Origin: Bryobacterales bacterium
Lineage (GTDB): Bacteria > Acidobacteriota > Terriglobia > Bryobacterales > UBA6623
Length of the DNA: 64,000 bases
Assembly: GCA_022826925.1 (NCBI GenBank)
Contig: JAJDTX010000164.1
Span: forward strand, 1-64,000
Reading direction: 5' to 3'
Shown: positions 17,376 to 26,313 of the stretch, one piece after another
How positions within the stretch are numbered: position 1 is the first letter of the stretch
Layout: each line of letters starts with the position of its first letter
Made by a program: the position numbers and the translations under genes
The notes under the pieces: generated by a model
Told to the model about the DNA's origin: nothing
Databases searched by the model: none
The model's input: only the letters and a program-made list of their open reading frames with translations

Positions 17376-18014
17376 CTAGGACAGGGGCTCCCTTCTCGTG
17401 CGGCCGCTCGAGAGCAATCGAATCCTAGATAGCTCAGGGCTCCGAACCGAGGTGATCATCCCTTCCGACTGAGTGCGAATGAAGGCGAACCCCATTGGCG
17501 GAGGGATTAGGATCGAGTGCGAGATAGCCGTGATCGCCGCCAGCATCGAAGCCCCGGAAGTGACCACATCGTCCACGATCACGATTCGTTGCACATCCAG
17601 AGACAGGGGCAGAACTCGGAAGGACGAGAGGTGTTCGGCGGCGGTCGGCCGTTCTCCCGGTGGGGCGGTAGCAGACTTCGGGACTCGCGAAGCTCGTTCT
17701 AAGACCTCAAGCACACAGTGGCCCAAACCGCAACCGACTAGGGCCTCAGCGAGGCGCTTTGCAGGCCAGAGAGTTCCGGGTTTGCGGGGTGCGTGCCCTG
17801 GCATCGGAACAAGTGCGGCATCCGCACCCAGAAGTTCCGATACACCGACATCGTCTAGGTGACGGCCGATATGGGTGGCCACTCTCGAAATCAAGTCGTC
17901 GTCACCCCGCTTCAGGGCATAGCAGAACTTCCTTGACTTCTCGCCGAGATCATCTCCCCCTCGCGGAAGATATACGCAATACGAACCGCAGCGAACCTCG
18001 CGCAGCAACTCCAT
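17376..18014 (-). CDS. Phosphoribosyltransferase-domain protein, ShosT-like toxin candidate
   Basis: The 212-residue protein has a type I PRTase core: the flap-region VPMPGHAPRKPG at 69-80 and the PRPP-binding loop VIVDDVVTSGAS at 145-156. It resembles ComFC but lacks that protein's N-terminal zinc-binding cysteines. The preceding gene, 6 nt away, is a DprA-like protein. A PRTase toxin paired with a DprA-homologous antitoxin is the published composition of the ShosTA toxin-antitoxin and anti-phage system. A competence-associated comF/dprA pair is the alternative, but no other competence genes are present. Assignment rests on context and motifs only. Confidence 0.65.
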   Translation of the reverse strand: MELLREVRCGSYCVYLPRGGDDLGEKSRKFCYALKRGDDDLISRVATHIGRHLDDVGVSELLGADAALVPMPGHAPRKPGTLWPAKRLAEALVGCGLGHCVLEVLERASRVPKSATAPPGERPTAAEHLSSFRVLPLSLDVQRIVIVDDVVTSGASMLAAITAISHSILIPPPMGFAFIRTQSEGMITSVRSPELSRIRLLSSGRTRREPLS

Positions 18015-18020
18015 TGCACG

Positions 18021-18728
18021 CTATAGCGCCAGTTCTGCAGCATCGACGGCAGCGCGTTCGGGAAGCGAGTCCAGCCAGTAGTCGAGGTTGCTGTCACCCA
18101 GCACTTCAGCGCCGTAGTCTGTCAGTTCGCGGACCCAGGCTATGTTGCTTTGAGCGAGCGACTCGAGCAACAGGAGGTCCCGCCCGAGCCGAAGCGCTTC
18201 CCATCCTTGGTGAATCGTGCCGCTACGTTCGCCAGCGGCGACGATGACAGTGGCATCCGAAATGAGTGCCATTGTCCGATTCCTCAAAGGGAAGTTCCGT
18301 GGTCGGACGGGCGTGCCACGAGGGAACTGGGACACGGCCACGTGTGAATCCACTATTTCTCGATGAAGTTCGCTGTTGGACTTCGGATATGCCCTGTCAA
18401 CCGGAGTGCCCAGAACGGCGACCGTGCGTCCTCCGCACCCAATCGCAGCGCAATGCGCCGCCGTGTCGACTCCCTCCGCAAGCCCGCTCACGATCGTCAC
18501 GCCACGCGCCACAAGAATCCTCGTGAGCTTTCGAGTGCGCCTGATTGCATCCGAGGTCGCCCGTCGTGATCCCACGATAGACACCCTCCGTCCGGACTTC
18601 AGCAGGCCTTCATCTCCCGCTACGAACAACTTCTCCGGAGCGAACTTCCGTTCAACCTCGTTGAGCGGCCCGAGCAGATCCTCGATGGCAAATCCCTGAA
18701 TCTCGACTAGCGACGCTTCCGGCATCAT
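18021..18728 (-). CDS. DprA-like SLOG protein, ShosA-like antitoxin candidate
   Basis: The 235-residue protein is a SLOG/Rossmann domain of the DprA/Smf family: VSIVGSRRAT at 49-58, the nucleotide loop SGLAEGVDTAAH at 81-92, FPLRNR at 146-151 and ERSGT at 167-171. True DprA loads RecA on transforming DNA and usually carries an N-terminal SAM-like and a C-terminal winged-helix domain. Here there are only about 45 residues before the Rossmann fold and a short C-terminal tail. It is the first gene of a two-gene operon with a PRTase, matching the ShosA antitoxin role. The start could be either of two adjacent ATGs. Confidence 0.7.
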   Translation of the reverse strand: MMPEASLVEIQGFAIEDLLGPLNEVERKFAPEKLFVAGDEGLLKSGRRVSIVGSRRATSDAIRRTRKLTRILVARGVTIVSGLAEGVDTAAHCAAIGCGGRTVAVLGTPVDRAYPKSNSELHREIVDSHVAVSQFPRGTPVRPRNFPLRNRTMALISDATVIVAAGERSGTIHQGWEALRLGRDLLLLESLAQSNIAWVRELTDYGAEVLGDSNLDYWLDSLPERAAVDAAELAL

Positions 18729-19041
18729 TCACCACATCCCAACGGAATCGAGTTACCGCCCGACGAGCCCGAGGAAGCTACGAGAAGGCGACTGCAGTCT
18801 AGCATTTCGCCCTGTTCCGACTACCAGCCTAAAGGCCAGCCCTTTCAGGGTCCGTGTCTCGCTGGGAACGGACAGATCCTGCCACCGTGCCATGGTACAG
18901 ATCGGACAATCGCGGCCGCGCCCTTAGATAACACATGCGGCGATGCCCGGGAGAATGCAAGGCCTCCGAAGAGGCCATACGATCAATGCCGCGATGGGTG
19001 TGACTCAGGGTCTTGCTGATGCCGGCGACTAGGATCAAAGC
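18729..19041. other. Stretch without a supported gene
   Basis: This 313-nt gap lies upstream of the DprA-like gene (minus) and downstream of the sulfatase (minus). It should hold the promoter for the DprA-PRTase pair, but I see no clear -35/-10 match. I found no inverted repeats or direct repeats that would mark insertion ends. Confidence 0.4.
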
Positions 19042-20487
19042 TCACGGTCCTCGGCGATCGATGGACTCCCGGTCGCGCTCCACATCCTCGAACCACTCCT
19101 CCAAGCTGGCCAGCATCCGGCGCACGCGGTCAGGATGCTGGGCTGCAACATCGCGCTGCTCTCCCGGATCGGACGATAGATCATAAAGCTCGGGCGACTC
19201 CGGTTGCTGAGGCTTGAGGTTCGGCACGGGCAGCGGTGCCAGCACGTTCGCGGGATTCTCCTTGTGCTTGATATCGGCCTCGACGAAGGCCGCCGTGCGG
19301 GCGCGGTCTTCGTCAGAGACGCACAGTTCGTCACTAAAGAAGCGCGTGCCGCGGATCATCGGCCGCACCAATTTCCAATTTCCGTCGCGCATGGCAGCGT
19401 TGGTGCCAATGTCGGGCCAGTAGAAATTCCATTGCCAGAACTGACGCGGCTCGGCCTGCAGGGACCGTCCCGCTAGCAGCGGCGCTAGGTCGCAGCCATC
19501 GAGCGGCGGGCCGGGCGGCCGCTCCACGCCAGCTAGCGAGAGCAGTGTCGGCATCCAGTCCGTGAAGTGTGCAAGCTCGTCGGCATAGCGTCCGCTTGGC
19601 ACGTGTCCGGGCCACCGCAGCACCATCGGAACGCGAATACCGCCGTCGTAAATCCAGCCCTTGCTGCCCCGCAACCCGCTGTTGTAGCGCTCGTTGAAGG
19701 TCGGCTCCCCTGGCTCGAGCATGTAAGGAGGGTTGAAGAATGCGGGACCGTTGTCGCTGGTGAACGCCACGATGGTGTTCTCCGCAAGGCCCGTCTCTGC
19801 CAGCGTGTCGAGGATGCGCCCGATCCCGGCATCCATGCGCTCGATCATTGCGTAGGTCGTGGCGACGATCCGGCTCAGGCCCCGCTCGCGGTAGGGGGCG
19901 ATCCACTCGTCGCGCGCTTGGAAGGGCGAATGCGGGGCGCTGTAGGGCAGGTACAGGAAGAACGGATCGTTCCGATGGCGCCGGATGAAGTCTTCGGCCT
20001 CACCTGTCAGCAGGTCCGTCAGATAGGTCCCGTCGGAGGGCGCGATGCTGTCGTTGCGGCGCAGATGGTAGCGGTAGTAGTCGGCCCAGCCGCCGCAAAA
20101 GCCGGTGAACTCGTCAAAGCCGCGCGCGTTGGGCTCGAAGCGGCGGTCGAACGTGCCGTTGTGCCACTTGCCGACCAAGCTCGTCGCGTAACCGGCCGAG
20201 CGGAAAGCGTCCGCCAGGGTCACCTCGCGCAGCGCGATTCGATCAAGGCCGTGGATTTCGTGCTGCGTGATCGCTCCGGTCCTGTGCGGATAGCGCCCGG
20301 TCAGCAGGGCGGCTCTGGCCGGGGCGCAGATCGGCGAGGCCGAATAGTGCTGGCGAAAGCAGGTGCCCTCGGCCACCAGCCGGTCTAGGTGCGGCGTGCG
20401 CACCGTTCCATCGCTGAAGCAACCAAAGTCACCGTAGCCCATGTCATCGGCCACGATGAGAATCACGTTAGGGTGTCTTGGCATCAC
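19042..20487 (-). CDS. Type I sulfatase
   Basis: The 481-residue arylsulfatase-family protein has the metal-binding start PNVILIVADDMGYGD, the formylglycine motif CAPAR with Cys54 to be oxidised to formylglycine, LLTGRYPHRTG after it, and the FTSDNGP metal motif in the middle. It hydrolyses sulfate esters of sugars or aryl compounds. No signal peptide is seen, since the catalytic fold starts at residue 6. It may act in the cytoplasm, or the true start may be further upstream. No formylglycine-generating enzyme is encoded in the window. It is divergent from a MocA-type oxidoreductase. Confidence 0.92.
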   Translation of the reverse strand: MMPRHPNVILIVADDMGYGDFGCFSDGTVRTPHLDRLVAEGTCFRQHYSASPICAPARAALLTGRYPHRTGAITQHEIHGLDRIALREVTLADAFRSAGYATSLVGKWHNGTFDRRFEPNARGFDEFTGFCGGWADYYRYHLRRNDSIAPSDGTYLTDLLTGEAEDFIRRHRNDPFFLYLPYSAPHSPFQARDEWIAPYRERGLSRIVATTYAMIERMDAGIGRILDTLAETGLAENTIVAFTSDNGPAFFNPPYMLEPGEPTFNERYNSGLRGSKGWIYDGGIRVPMVLRWPGHVPSGRYADELAHFTDWMPTLLSLAGVERPPGPPLDGCDLAPLLAGRSLQAEPRQFWQWNFYWPDIGTNAAMRDGNWKLVRPMIRGTRFFSDELCVSDEDRARTAAFVEADIKHKENPANVLAPLPVPNLKPQQPESPELYDLSSDPGEQRDVAAQHPDRVRRMLASLEEWFEDVERDRESIDRRGP

Positions 20488-20572
20488 GAGCAGTGGGAGG
20501 TCTCGGCCTCAGGCAATGGAATCCGCCGAGATGACGGGTATCATAGTCGAACTGCCCATAGGGAGATTCAAC

Positions 20573-21925
20573 ATGCCAGATCCCGTTTCAAACCGCCGCA
20601 ATTTCATCGGTGCTGCCGCAGGCAGCCTGCTGCTCGTCCCGGGCGCTCGCCCGGCCACCCAAACCCGCCGCGTGGGCATTGTCGGGCCGGGCTGGTACGG
20701 CAAGATCGACCTGTTCCGGCTGATCCAGGTCGAGCCGGTGGAAGTGGTCGGAATGTGCGACGTCGACAGCAAGATGCTCAAGGCGGCGGCCGAGATGACG
20801 GCCACCCGCCAGAAGTCCGGCAAGACCCCCCGCACCTACTCCGACTACCGCGAAATGCTGCGGGAGCAGGAGCCGGACCTGGTCTTGGTCGCGACGCCCG
20901 ATCACTGGCACGCCCTGCCCATGATCGCCGCCTGCCAGGCCGGCGCCGACGTCTACTGCCAGAAGCCGATCGGCGTCGATATCCGCGAGGGCCAGGCGAT
21001 GCTCGCAGCCGCGCGCAAGCATGATCGCGTGGTGCAGATCGGACTGCAGCGCCGCTCGACGCCGCACCTTGTCGAGGCCAAGAAGCGGATCGTAGAGGAC
21101 GGCCTGCTGGGTGAAATCGGGCATGCCGAGGTCTGCTGCTACTACCACATGCGAGCGCGCGGCAACCCCGCCGACGCCGAGCCCCCTGCCCATCTCGACT
21201 ACGAGATGTGGACCGGCCCGGCCCCGATGCGCCCATACAACGAACTCGTCCACCCGCGCCGCTGGCGGGCGTTCATGGAATACGGCAACGGCATCATGGG
21301 CGACATGTGCGTCCACATGCTCGATGCCGTGCGCTGGATGACAGGGCTGGGCTGGCCCGAGCGGGTGTCCTCGAGCGGCGGCATCCAGATCCAAAAGGCC
21401 AGCAAGGCCAACATCGCCGACTCGCAAGTCGCGACGTTCGAGTACGACCAGTTCCCGGTTGTCTGGACGCATCGCAGCTGGGGCACGGCACCCGACCCGG
21501 GCTATCCTTGGGCGTTCTTCATCTACGGCTCCAAGGGCACGCTGAAAGGCAGCGTCCACGGGTGGGACTTCGTCCCGGTCGACAAGAACGCCAAGCCGCT
21601 GCAAGGCCGGAACAAGACCGAGGTCGACCAGTACCCCGAGGACAAGACCGAGCCCGATCTGGAACTGCACTCCGCACACGCGGTGCGCTATCACATGAAG
21701 GACTGGCTGCAAGCGGTCGACGAGCGGTCGCGGCCGGTAGCCGACATCGAGGAGGGGCACAAGTCCACGACCGCCTGCATCCTCGCCAACATGGCCATGC
21801 AGCTCGGCCGCTCTCTGGAATGGGACGCCGAGCGGGGCGAGGTCAGGAACGACGGCGAGGCCAACCGACTGCTCGCCAGGCCTTACCGCAAGCCTTGGAA
21901 GCACCCCGATCCGGCCAATGTCTGA
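20573..21925 (+). CDS. Tat-exported Gfo/Idh/MocA family oxidoreductase
   Basis: The 450-residue protein starts with a twin-arginine-like signal (SNRRNFIGAAAGSLLLVPGA, residues 5-24) followed by a Rossmann NAD(P)-binding domain (VGIVGPGWYGKIDLFR). The family pattern DLVLVATPDHWHA and the catalytic-region EKP equivalent YCQKPIG follow, and a C-terminal alpha/beta domain is predicted to bind a sugar substrate (HMLDAVRWMTGLGWP). Such exported MocA-like proteins are common near sulfatases and sugar isomerases in Planctomycetes and Acidobacteria. I chose ATG 20573 because GGGAG lies 12 nt upstream and the Tat motif then sits at the N-terminus. Confidence 0.9.
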   Translation: MPDPVSNRRNFIGAAAGSLLLVPGARPATQTRRVGIVGPGWYGKIDLFRLIQVEPVEVVGMCDVDSKMLKAAAEMTATRQKSGKTPRTYSDYREMLREQEPDLVLVATPDHWHALPMIAACQAGADVYCQKPIGVDIREGQAMLAAARKHDRVVQIGLQRRSTPHLVEAKKRIVEDGLLGEIGHAEVCCYYHMRARGNPADAEPPAHLDYEMWTGPAPMRPYNELVHPRRWRAFMEYGNGIMGDMCVHMLDAVRWMTGLGWPERVSSSGGIQIQKASKANIADSQVATFEYDQFPVVWTHRSWGTAPDPGYPWAFFIYGSKGTLKGSVHGWDFVPVDKNAKPLQGRNKTEVDQYPEDKTEPDLELHSAHAVRYHMKDWLQAVDERSRPVADIEEGHKSTTACILANMAMQLGRSLEWDAERGEVRNDGEANRLLARPYRKPWKHPDPANV

Positions 21926-22300
21926 GAACCGAGCGTGGCGGCTGGTCTGACATCGCGCCGCCCGCACGAGGATCCGGATAGGCCGTAGCCTCGCTGCGCA
22001 GCCGTCCGCAGCAAACACCCGCTATCGGTCTGGGCAAGCCCGCTCGGGACCGGCGCCCGGGCTCTGCCCGGCGATGCCCCCGCATTCGCCCGGCCTCGCC
22101 TCGAATCTCGTCCGCGGGCCACGCGGCAGCAGCCACTCGCCCTTGCACATCTCCCGGCGCAGGGCGGCAAGCCTAGGATGTGGGTGGGACGATATTGCTC
22201 GCCAACGGTACGTTTCTAGGAAACTTCGGGACGGATTTGCTAAAATCCCATGTCGACGCTGCTGGTCAGCGGTCTGTGGAACAAGAGAGGACTACTCATC
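21926..22300. other. Intergenic region with candidate promoter
   Basis: This 375-nt gap upstream of the lectin-like gene holds no supported gene. A small palindrome GTTTC-TAG-GAAAC is at 22212-22224, and a TAAAAT box at 22241-22246 could be the -10 element, about 55 nt before the start codon. The stem CCGGGC-TCT-GCCCGG at 22057-22071 has no U-tract. Confidence 0.4.
22212..22246 (+). promoter_or_regulatory. Palindrome and -10-like box before the lectin-like gene
   Basis: The inverted repeat GTTTCTAGGAAAC (22212-22224) is followed 16 nt later by TAAAAT (22241-22246). The spacing would place the palindrome across the -35 region, a usual position for a repressor or activator site. No regulator is encoded nearby. 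Confidence 0.35.
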
Positions 22301-22930
22301 ATGAAAGTATCAGTCGCAATCGTGCTCGCCTGCCTGGCCCTGCCCCTCGCAGCCGAAGACATGAGCTTCTTCATCACGAGCAAGGGGCCGGGTGACGGCG
22401 CCAACCTCGGCGGACTTGCAGGTGCAGACGCCCATTGCCAGTCGCTCGCGCAAGCCGCCGGCGCCGGCGGCAAGACGTGGCGCGCCTACTTGAGTGCGGC
22501 AGCCATGGACGGCAAGGCGGCCGTGAACGCTCGCGACCGGATCGGGGCCGGGCCCTGGTTCAACTCCAAGGGAGTCCAGGTCGCGGCCAACCTCGATGAA
22601 CTCCACTACTCGAACGTCGGGCTCGGCAAGGAAGGCTCGCTCAACGAGATGGGCGGCGTGGTCAACGGCCGGGGAGACTCGCCGAACCAGCACGACATCC
22701 TGACCGGGTCGCAGCTCGACGGCACGGCGTTCTCCGACGGTGCCGACCACACGTGTGGCAACTGGACCAAGAACGGAGAGGGCAGCGCCCAAGTCGGACA
22801 CCACGACCGCACCGGCGGGGGACAGGTCCCCTCCTCTTGGAACTCGGCCCACGGCTCGCGCGGCTGCAGCCAGGCCAACCTCGTGGCCACCGGCGGCAAC
22901 GGGTACTTCTACTGCTTCGCGACCGACTGA
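22301..22930 (+). CDS. Secreted C-type-lectin-like protein
   Basis: The 209-residue product has a signal peptide (MKVSVAIVLACLALPLAAE). The mature domain carries FFITSKGPGDGANLGGLAGADAHC, then TWRAYLS, VNARDRIGAGPW, PNQHDILTGS, CGNWTKNG, VGHHDRTG, SWNSAHGSRGCSQ and the final NGYFYCFATD. This is a family of exported lectin-like domains resembling collagen/endostatin folds that I have seen annotated only as lectin or hypothetical. The conserved cysteines probably form disulfides in the periplasm or outside the cell. A GAGAGGAC ribosome-binding site precedes the ATG. The ligand is unknown. Confidence 0.8.
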   Translation: MKVSVAIVLACLALPLAAEDMSFFITSKGPGDGANLGGLAGADAHCQSLAQAAGAGGKTWRAYLSAAAMDGKAAVNARDRIGAGPWFNSKGVQVAANLDELHYSNVGLGKEGSLNEMGGVVNGRGDSPNQHDILTGSQLDGTAFSDGADHTCGNWTKNGEGSAQVGHHDRTGGGQVPSSWNSAHGSRGCSQANLVATGGNGYFYCFATD

Positions 22931-23009
22931 GCCCGGCGGCATCTCGAATCGACCGCGCCGACGCCCCGTCGCGCATGATCGGGGTATCGGCGCAAGCCCG
23001 TGCCCGCGC

Positions 23010-23015
23010 TACAAT
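23010..23015 (+). promoter_or_regulatory. -10 box TACAAT, leaderless start of PQQ dehydrogenase
   Basis: TACAAT ends exactly 6 nt before the GTG start at 23022, so transcription would begin at or next to the start codon. No Shine-Dalgarno sequence is present. Confidence 0.5.
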
Positions 23016-23021
23016 CCGCTC

Positions 23022-24893
23022 GTGCGCCTGACACCTCTGGCCGCGCTCGGCTTGGCGCTGCTGCTCTCCCCGCTGGCTGCGGAAGAGTGGCGCTACTACG
23101 GCAACGATCCGGGTGGCACGCGCTATTCCCCGCTCGATCAGATCACGCGCGATAACGTCGACCGCTTGGAAGTCGCGTGGGAGTTCGATTCCGCGGACTT
23201 CGCAGACGGCCGCACCGGAACGCCCACGCGATCCGCCTTCGAGGCTACGCCGTTGATGATCGACGGCGCGCTGTACCTGCCCACGCCGATGGATCGCCTG
23301 CTGGCCCTCGACGCCGCCTCGGGCCGCAAGCTGTGGGAGTTTGACGCGAAACTGGATCGGACGCGCCGCTTCAACCTGTTCATAAACCGCGGCCTCGGCT
23401 ACTGGAAGCAAGGCGACACCGAGCGCCTGCTGCTCAGCGGGCAGACGGGGTCGCTGTTTTCGATTGACCGCAAGACCGGCAGTCTGGATCCCGCCTTCGG
23501 CAACGGTGGCGTCTTGCGAGCCGCCCCGGCCGAGTTCCCGGAGGATGCGGCCGGCCGCTATGGCTTGACGTCGCCGGTCTCGCAATGCGCCGGGACACTG
23601 ATCGTCGGCGGTCTCGTCACGGACGGGATGCCGCGCGGCCCCAGCGGTGACGTGCGTGGCTATGACATCCACACCGGCCAGCTGCGCTGGCGCTTTCACA
23701 CAGTTCCCCGCCCGGGCGAGTTCGGCCACGAAACCTGGGGCGGCGATTCCTGGAAGCAGCGCGGCGGCGCGAACCTGTGGACCATGGCCAGCGTGGACGA
23801 GCAGCTGGAATTGGCGTACGTGCCGCTCGGCTCTCCCGCGTATGACTACTACGGAGGCGACCGTCCCGGAGCGAACTTGTTCGGCAACAGCCTCGTCGCG
23901 CTCGACTGCCGGACCGGCAGCCGTCGCTGGCATTTCCAGACCATCCACCACGACCTCTGGGACTGGGACCTGCCCTCGCAGCCGTCGCTGGTCGAGATCG
24001 TGCGCGACGGCAAGCCGGTCAAGGCCGTGACCATCGCTACCAAGACAGGCTTCCTGTTCGTGTTCGACCGCGCTACGGGCGAGCCGCTGTTCGAGATCGA
24101 GGAGCACGCCGTCCCGGCCGGGGACCTGCCGGGAGAGTACTACCACCCCACGCAGCCCAGGCCCGTGCGGCCCAAGGCGTTCATCCGGCAGTCGATGCGC
24201 CCGGACGAAATCACCTCGGTGACCGAAGAGTCCCGCGCCGAATGCTTGGAAATGCTCGAAGGCGCCTCCATCGAAGGACCGTTGTTCCGTCCGCGCCTGA
24301 CACGCAATACCGTGTTCTTTCCCGGCACCAACGGCGGAACCAACTGGGGCGGAGGGGCGTTCGATCCCGAAACGGACACGTTCTACATCAATTCGATGGA
24401 CGTCGGCTCGCTGGCGAGCATGCTTCCCAGGGGCGAGGACTCCGAGGTCCCCTGGCGCAGCCGGTCGGGGCCGCAGGGGCGCTTTTGGGACTCCAACCTG
24501 TACCCCTGCCAGCAGCCGCCGTGGGGGCACTTGACGGCGATTGACCTCAACACCGGCGAGTTCCGCTGGCAGGTCGTGCTAGGCGAGTACGACGAGCTGA
24601 CCCGCCTGGGCATCCCCCCGACCGGCGCCTCGAACCTGGGCGGCCCCGTCGTCACCAAGGGCGGGCTGGTGTTTATCGCCGCGACCAACGACAAGCGCCT
24701 GCGGGCCTTCGACAAGGACAGCGGCGAGCTGCTGTGGCAGTACCGCCTGCCCGCCAGCGCTCACGCAACGCCCATGACGTACATGCTGGACGGCCGACAG
24801 TATCTGGCGATCGCAGTGGGGGGCGGCAACAAGTACAACCCGGCCAGCTTCATGGCGAAGGTCATGGCGTTCCGCCTGCCCGACGCGCCGTAG
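23022..24893 (+). CDS. PQQ-dependent dehydrogenase (quinoprotein)
   Basis: The 623-residue exported protein has a signal peptide (LTPLAALGLALLLSPLAAEE) and an eight-bladed quinoprotein propeller with tryptophan-docking repeats. Visible family features are WRYYGNDPGGTRYSPLDQI at the N-terminus, HHDLWDWDLPSQPSLVEI in the middle, TNWGGGAFDPETDTFY and ATPMTYMLDGRQYLAIAVGGG near the end. It resembles membrane-type glucose/quinate dehydrogenase soluble domains and oxidises a sugar or alcohol in the periplasm using PQQ. No cytochrome c domain is fused. GTG 23022 is chosen because it precedes the signal peptide and follows a TACAAT box by 6 nt. Confidence 0.92.
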   Translation: MRLTPLAALGLALLLSPLAAEEWRYYGNDPGGTRYSPLDQITRDNVDRLEVAWEFDSADFADGRTGTPTRSAFEATPLMIDGALYLPTPMDRLLALDAASGRKLWEFDAKLDRTRRFNLFINRGLGYWKQGDTERLLLSGQTGSLFSIDRKTGSLDPAFGNGGVLRAAPAEFPEDAAGRYGLTSPVSQCAGTLIVGGLVTDGMPRGPSGDVRGYDIHTGQLRWRFHTVPRPGEFGHETWGGDSWKQRGGANLWTMASVDEQLELAYVPLGSPAYDYYGGDRPGANLFGNSLVALDCRTGSRRWHFQTIHHDLWDWDLPSQPSLVEIVRDGKPVKAVTIATKTGFLFVFDRATGEPLFEIEEHAVPAGDLPGEYYHPTQPRPVRPKAFIRQSMRPDEITSVTEESRAECLEMLEGASIEGPLFRPRLTRNTVFFPGTNGGTNWGGGAFDPETDTFYINSMDVGSLASMLPRGEDSEVPWRSRSGPQGRFWDSNLYPCQQPPWGHLTAIDLNTGEFRWQVVLGEYDELTRLGIPPTGASNLGGPVVTKGGLVFIAATNDKRLRAFDKDSGELLWQYRLPASAHATPMTYMLDGRQYLAIAVGGGNKYNPASFMAKVMAFRLPDAP

Positions 24894-24915
24894 GCGGACG
24901 AGCGACCGCAGAAGT

Positions 24916-26241
24916 TCAGCCGCCCGTTCCGAGTGGCGCGTTCGGCCTCCCCGGCCACACCCGCAGCATTCCGGCAACGGCTCGTAGCGAGGTCCAGACC
25001 ATGAAGGACCACCATACGGCGTTCAGCGCCCATGGCGACGAGGCATCAGCCCACACGATGACCGCTCCGCCCGCCACCAGGGCGGCGAGCACAACGTTGC
25101 GCAGGAAGCGAAAGTCCCCGGTGCCGAAATGCACCCCGTCCGTGCCGAAGGTCAGCCCGCTGATCGGCTGGCAGGCCGCCGCGATGCGCCAAGGCGCAGC
25201 GAAGAGCGCCGCCGCCGAGGCCGGGATGTAGAGCCGTACCATCCAAGGCTCCGCCACGAGCATGACCGCGCCCAAGGCCACTCCGGTGGCCAGCGACCAC
25301 TGGCAGACGACTCGCGCCACGTCCCGTCCCGCGCCCCGGTCGGCGTTTCCGAGAAAGTAGGCGATCAGACTCTGCCCGAGGATCGCGAAGGAGTCAAGGA
25401 ACAGCGCATTGAAGAACCAAACGCTGCGAATCACCTGGTGGACAGCTCCGGCACCCACGCCGATCAGCGTGGCCTTGCGAGTGCCCAAGATCAGGAACGC
25501 GTTCAGGGAGACGGCCCGAAAGACCAGGTGCACGCCGGCCGAGAACAGGCCGCGGATCGGGTGCAGGTCAAGCGCATCCGGCCGGCCCAGCCTCCGAAAC
25601 GCCGCCGCTATGGCCCAAGCGGCCCCGACCCACTGGCTGATCGCGCTGGCCAGCGCCGCGCCCGTGACTCCCATCGCTGGCAGCCCTGCCATGCCAAAGA
25701 TCAGCAACGGGTCCAACGCGACGTTTAGCGCGTTCATGCCTCCAGCCACCAGCAGCGGGGTGCGCATGTCCTGGGCACCGCGCAGCGCGCCAAAGGCCGC
25801 GAAGCTGGCCAACAAAGCCGGAGCCCCGACAAAGCGCCAGCGCAAGTAGTCGACCGTCAGGTCTTGCACCTCTCCTTCGGCACCCATGCCTCCGGCGATG
25901 CTCTCGGAAAGCACCAAGCCGATGGCTGCCGCGGCGGCGCCCATCAGCAGCGCCACCAAGACGGCCACCAAGCACATGCGGGCGGCGCTGCGACTAGGCG
26001 AACCGGCCAGCGCCTCTTCCCCGCAAAGGGTGGCGACCTTGGTCTGCGTCGCCACGCCCAAGAAGCTGAACGACCAGAACACCGTCGAGAGCACCATCGT
26101 CCCGACGCCCAGAGCGGCCAGGGCCTCCGCTCCGAGCCGCGCGACGAACGCGGTGTCGATCAGACCGGTGAGGGGTTCGGCCAGCAGGGAGCCGAGAATC
26201 GGCAGGCTCTGCGCCAGCACGGTGAGGTGCGGACGCGCCAC
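24916..26241 (-). CDS. MATE family efflux transporter
   Basis: About 441 residues form 12 predicted membrane helices in two homologous halves. The first half begins with SLPILGSLLAEPLTGLIDTAFVARLG, the classic MATE helix 1, and the second with FRAVSLNAFLILGTRKATLIG. MATE proteins export cationic drugs or metabolites in exchange for Na+ or H+. DinF-like members are the closest by pattern. The reading frame is open far upstream. I place the start at GTG 26241 because the family begins here, but TTG at 26262 is also possible. It diverges from the hydrolase at 26314. Confidence 0.87.
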   Translation of the reverse strand: MARPHLTVLAQSLPILGSLLAEPLTGLIDTAFVARLGAEALAALGVGTMVLSTVFWSFSFLGVATQTKVATLCGEEALAGSPSRSAARMCLVAVLVALLMGAAAAAIGLVLSESIAGGMGAEGEVQDLTVDYLRWRFVGAPALLASFAAFGALRGAQDMRTPLLVAGGMNALNVALDPLLIFGMAGLPAMGVTGAALASAISQWVGAAWAIAAAFRRLGRPDALDLHPIRGLFSAGVHLVFRAVSLNAFLILGTRKATLIGVGAGAVHQVIRSVWFFNALFLDSFAILGQSLIAYFLGNADRGAGRDVARVVCQWSLATGVALGAVMLVAEPWMVRLYIPASAAALFAAPWRIAAACQPISGLTFGTDGVHFGTGDFRFLRNVVLAALVAGGAVIVWADASSPWALNAVWWSFMVWTSLRAVAGMLRVWPGRPNAPLGTGG

Positions 26242-26313
26242 GAAGGGATGGACCGTCTGCAAGCCCCATTCTTGCAAGGGCTTCGGACCGCGTGGGAGAA
26301 TGACTCTCGCCGC

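Noticed and set aside
20588-22018. 476-residue open frame on the minus strand opposite the MocA-type gene
   Set aside because: It is a shadow of a clear Gfo/Idh/MocA coding sequence.
22057-22071. Hairpin CCGGGC-TCT-GCCCGG as a terminator of the MocA-type gene
   Set aside because: The stem is only 6 bp, 130 nt after the stop codon, with no U-tract. Such stems are frequent in this GC content.
22662-24530. 622-residue open frame on the minus strand opposite the PQQ dehydrogenase
   Set aside because: It has no recognisable motif and shadow-type composition. The plus-strand gene is certain.
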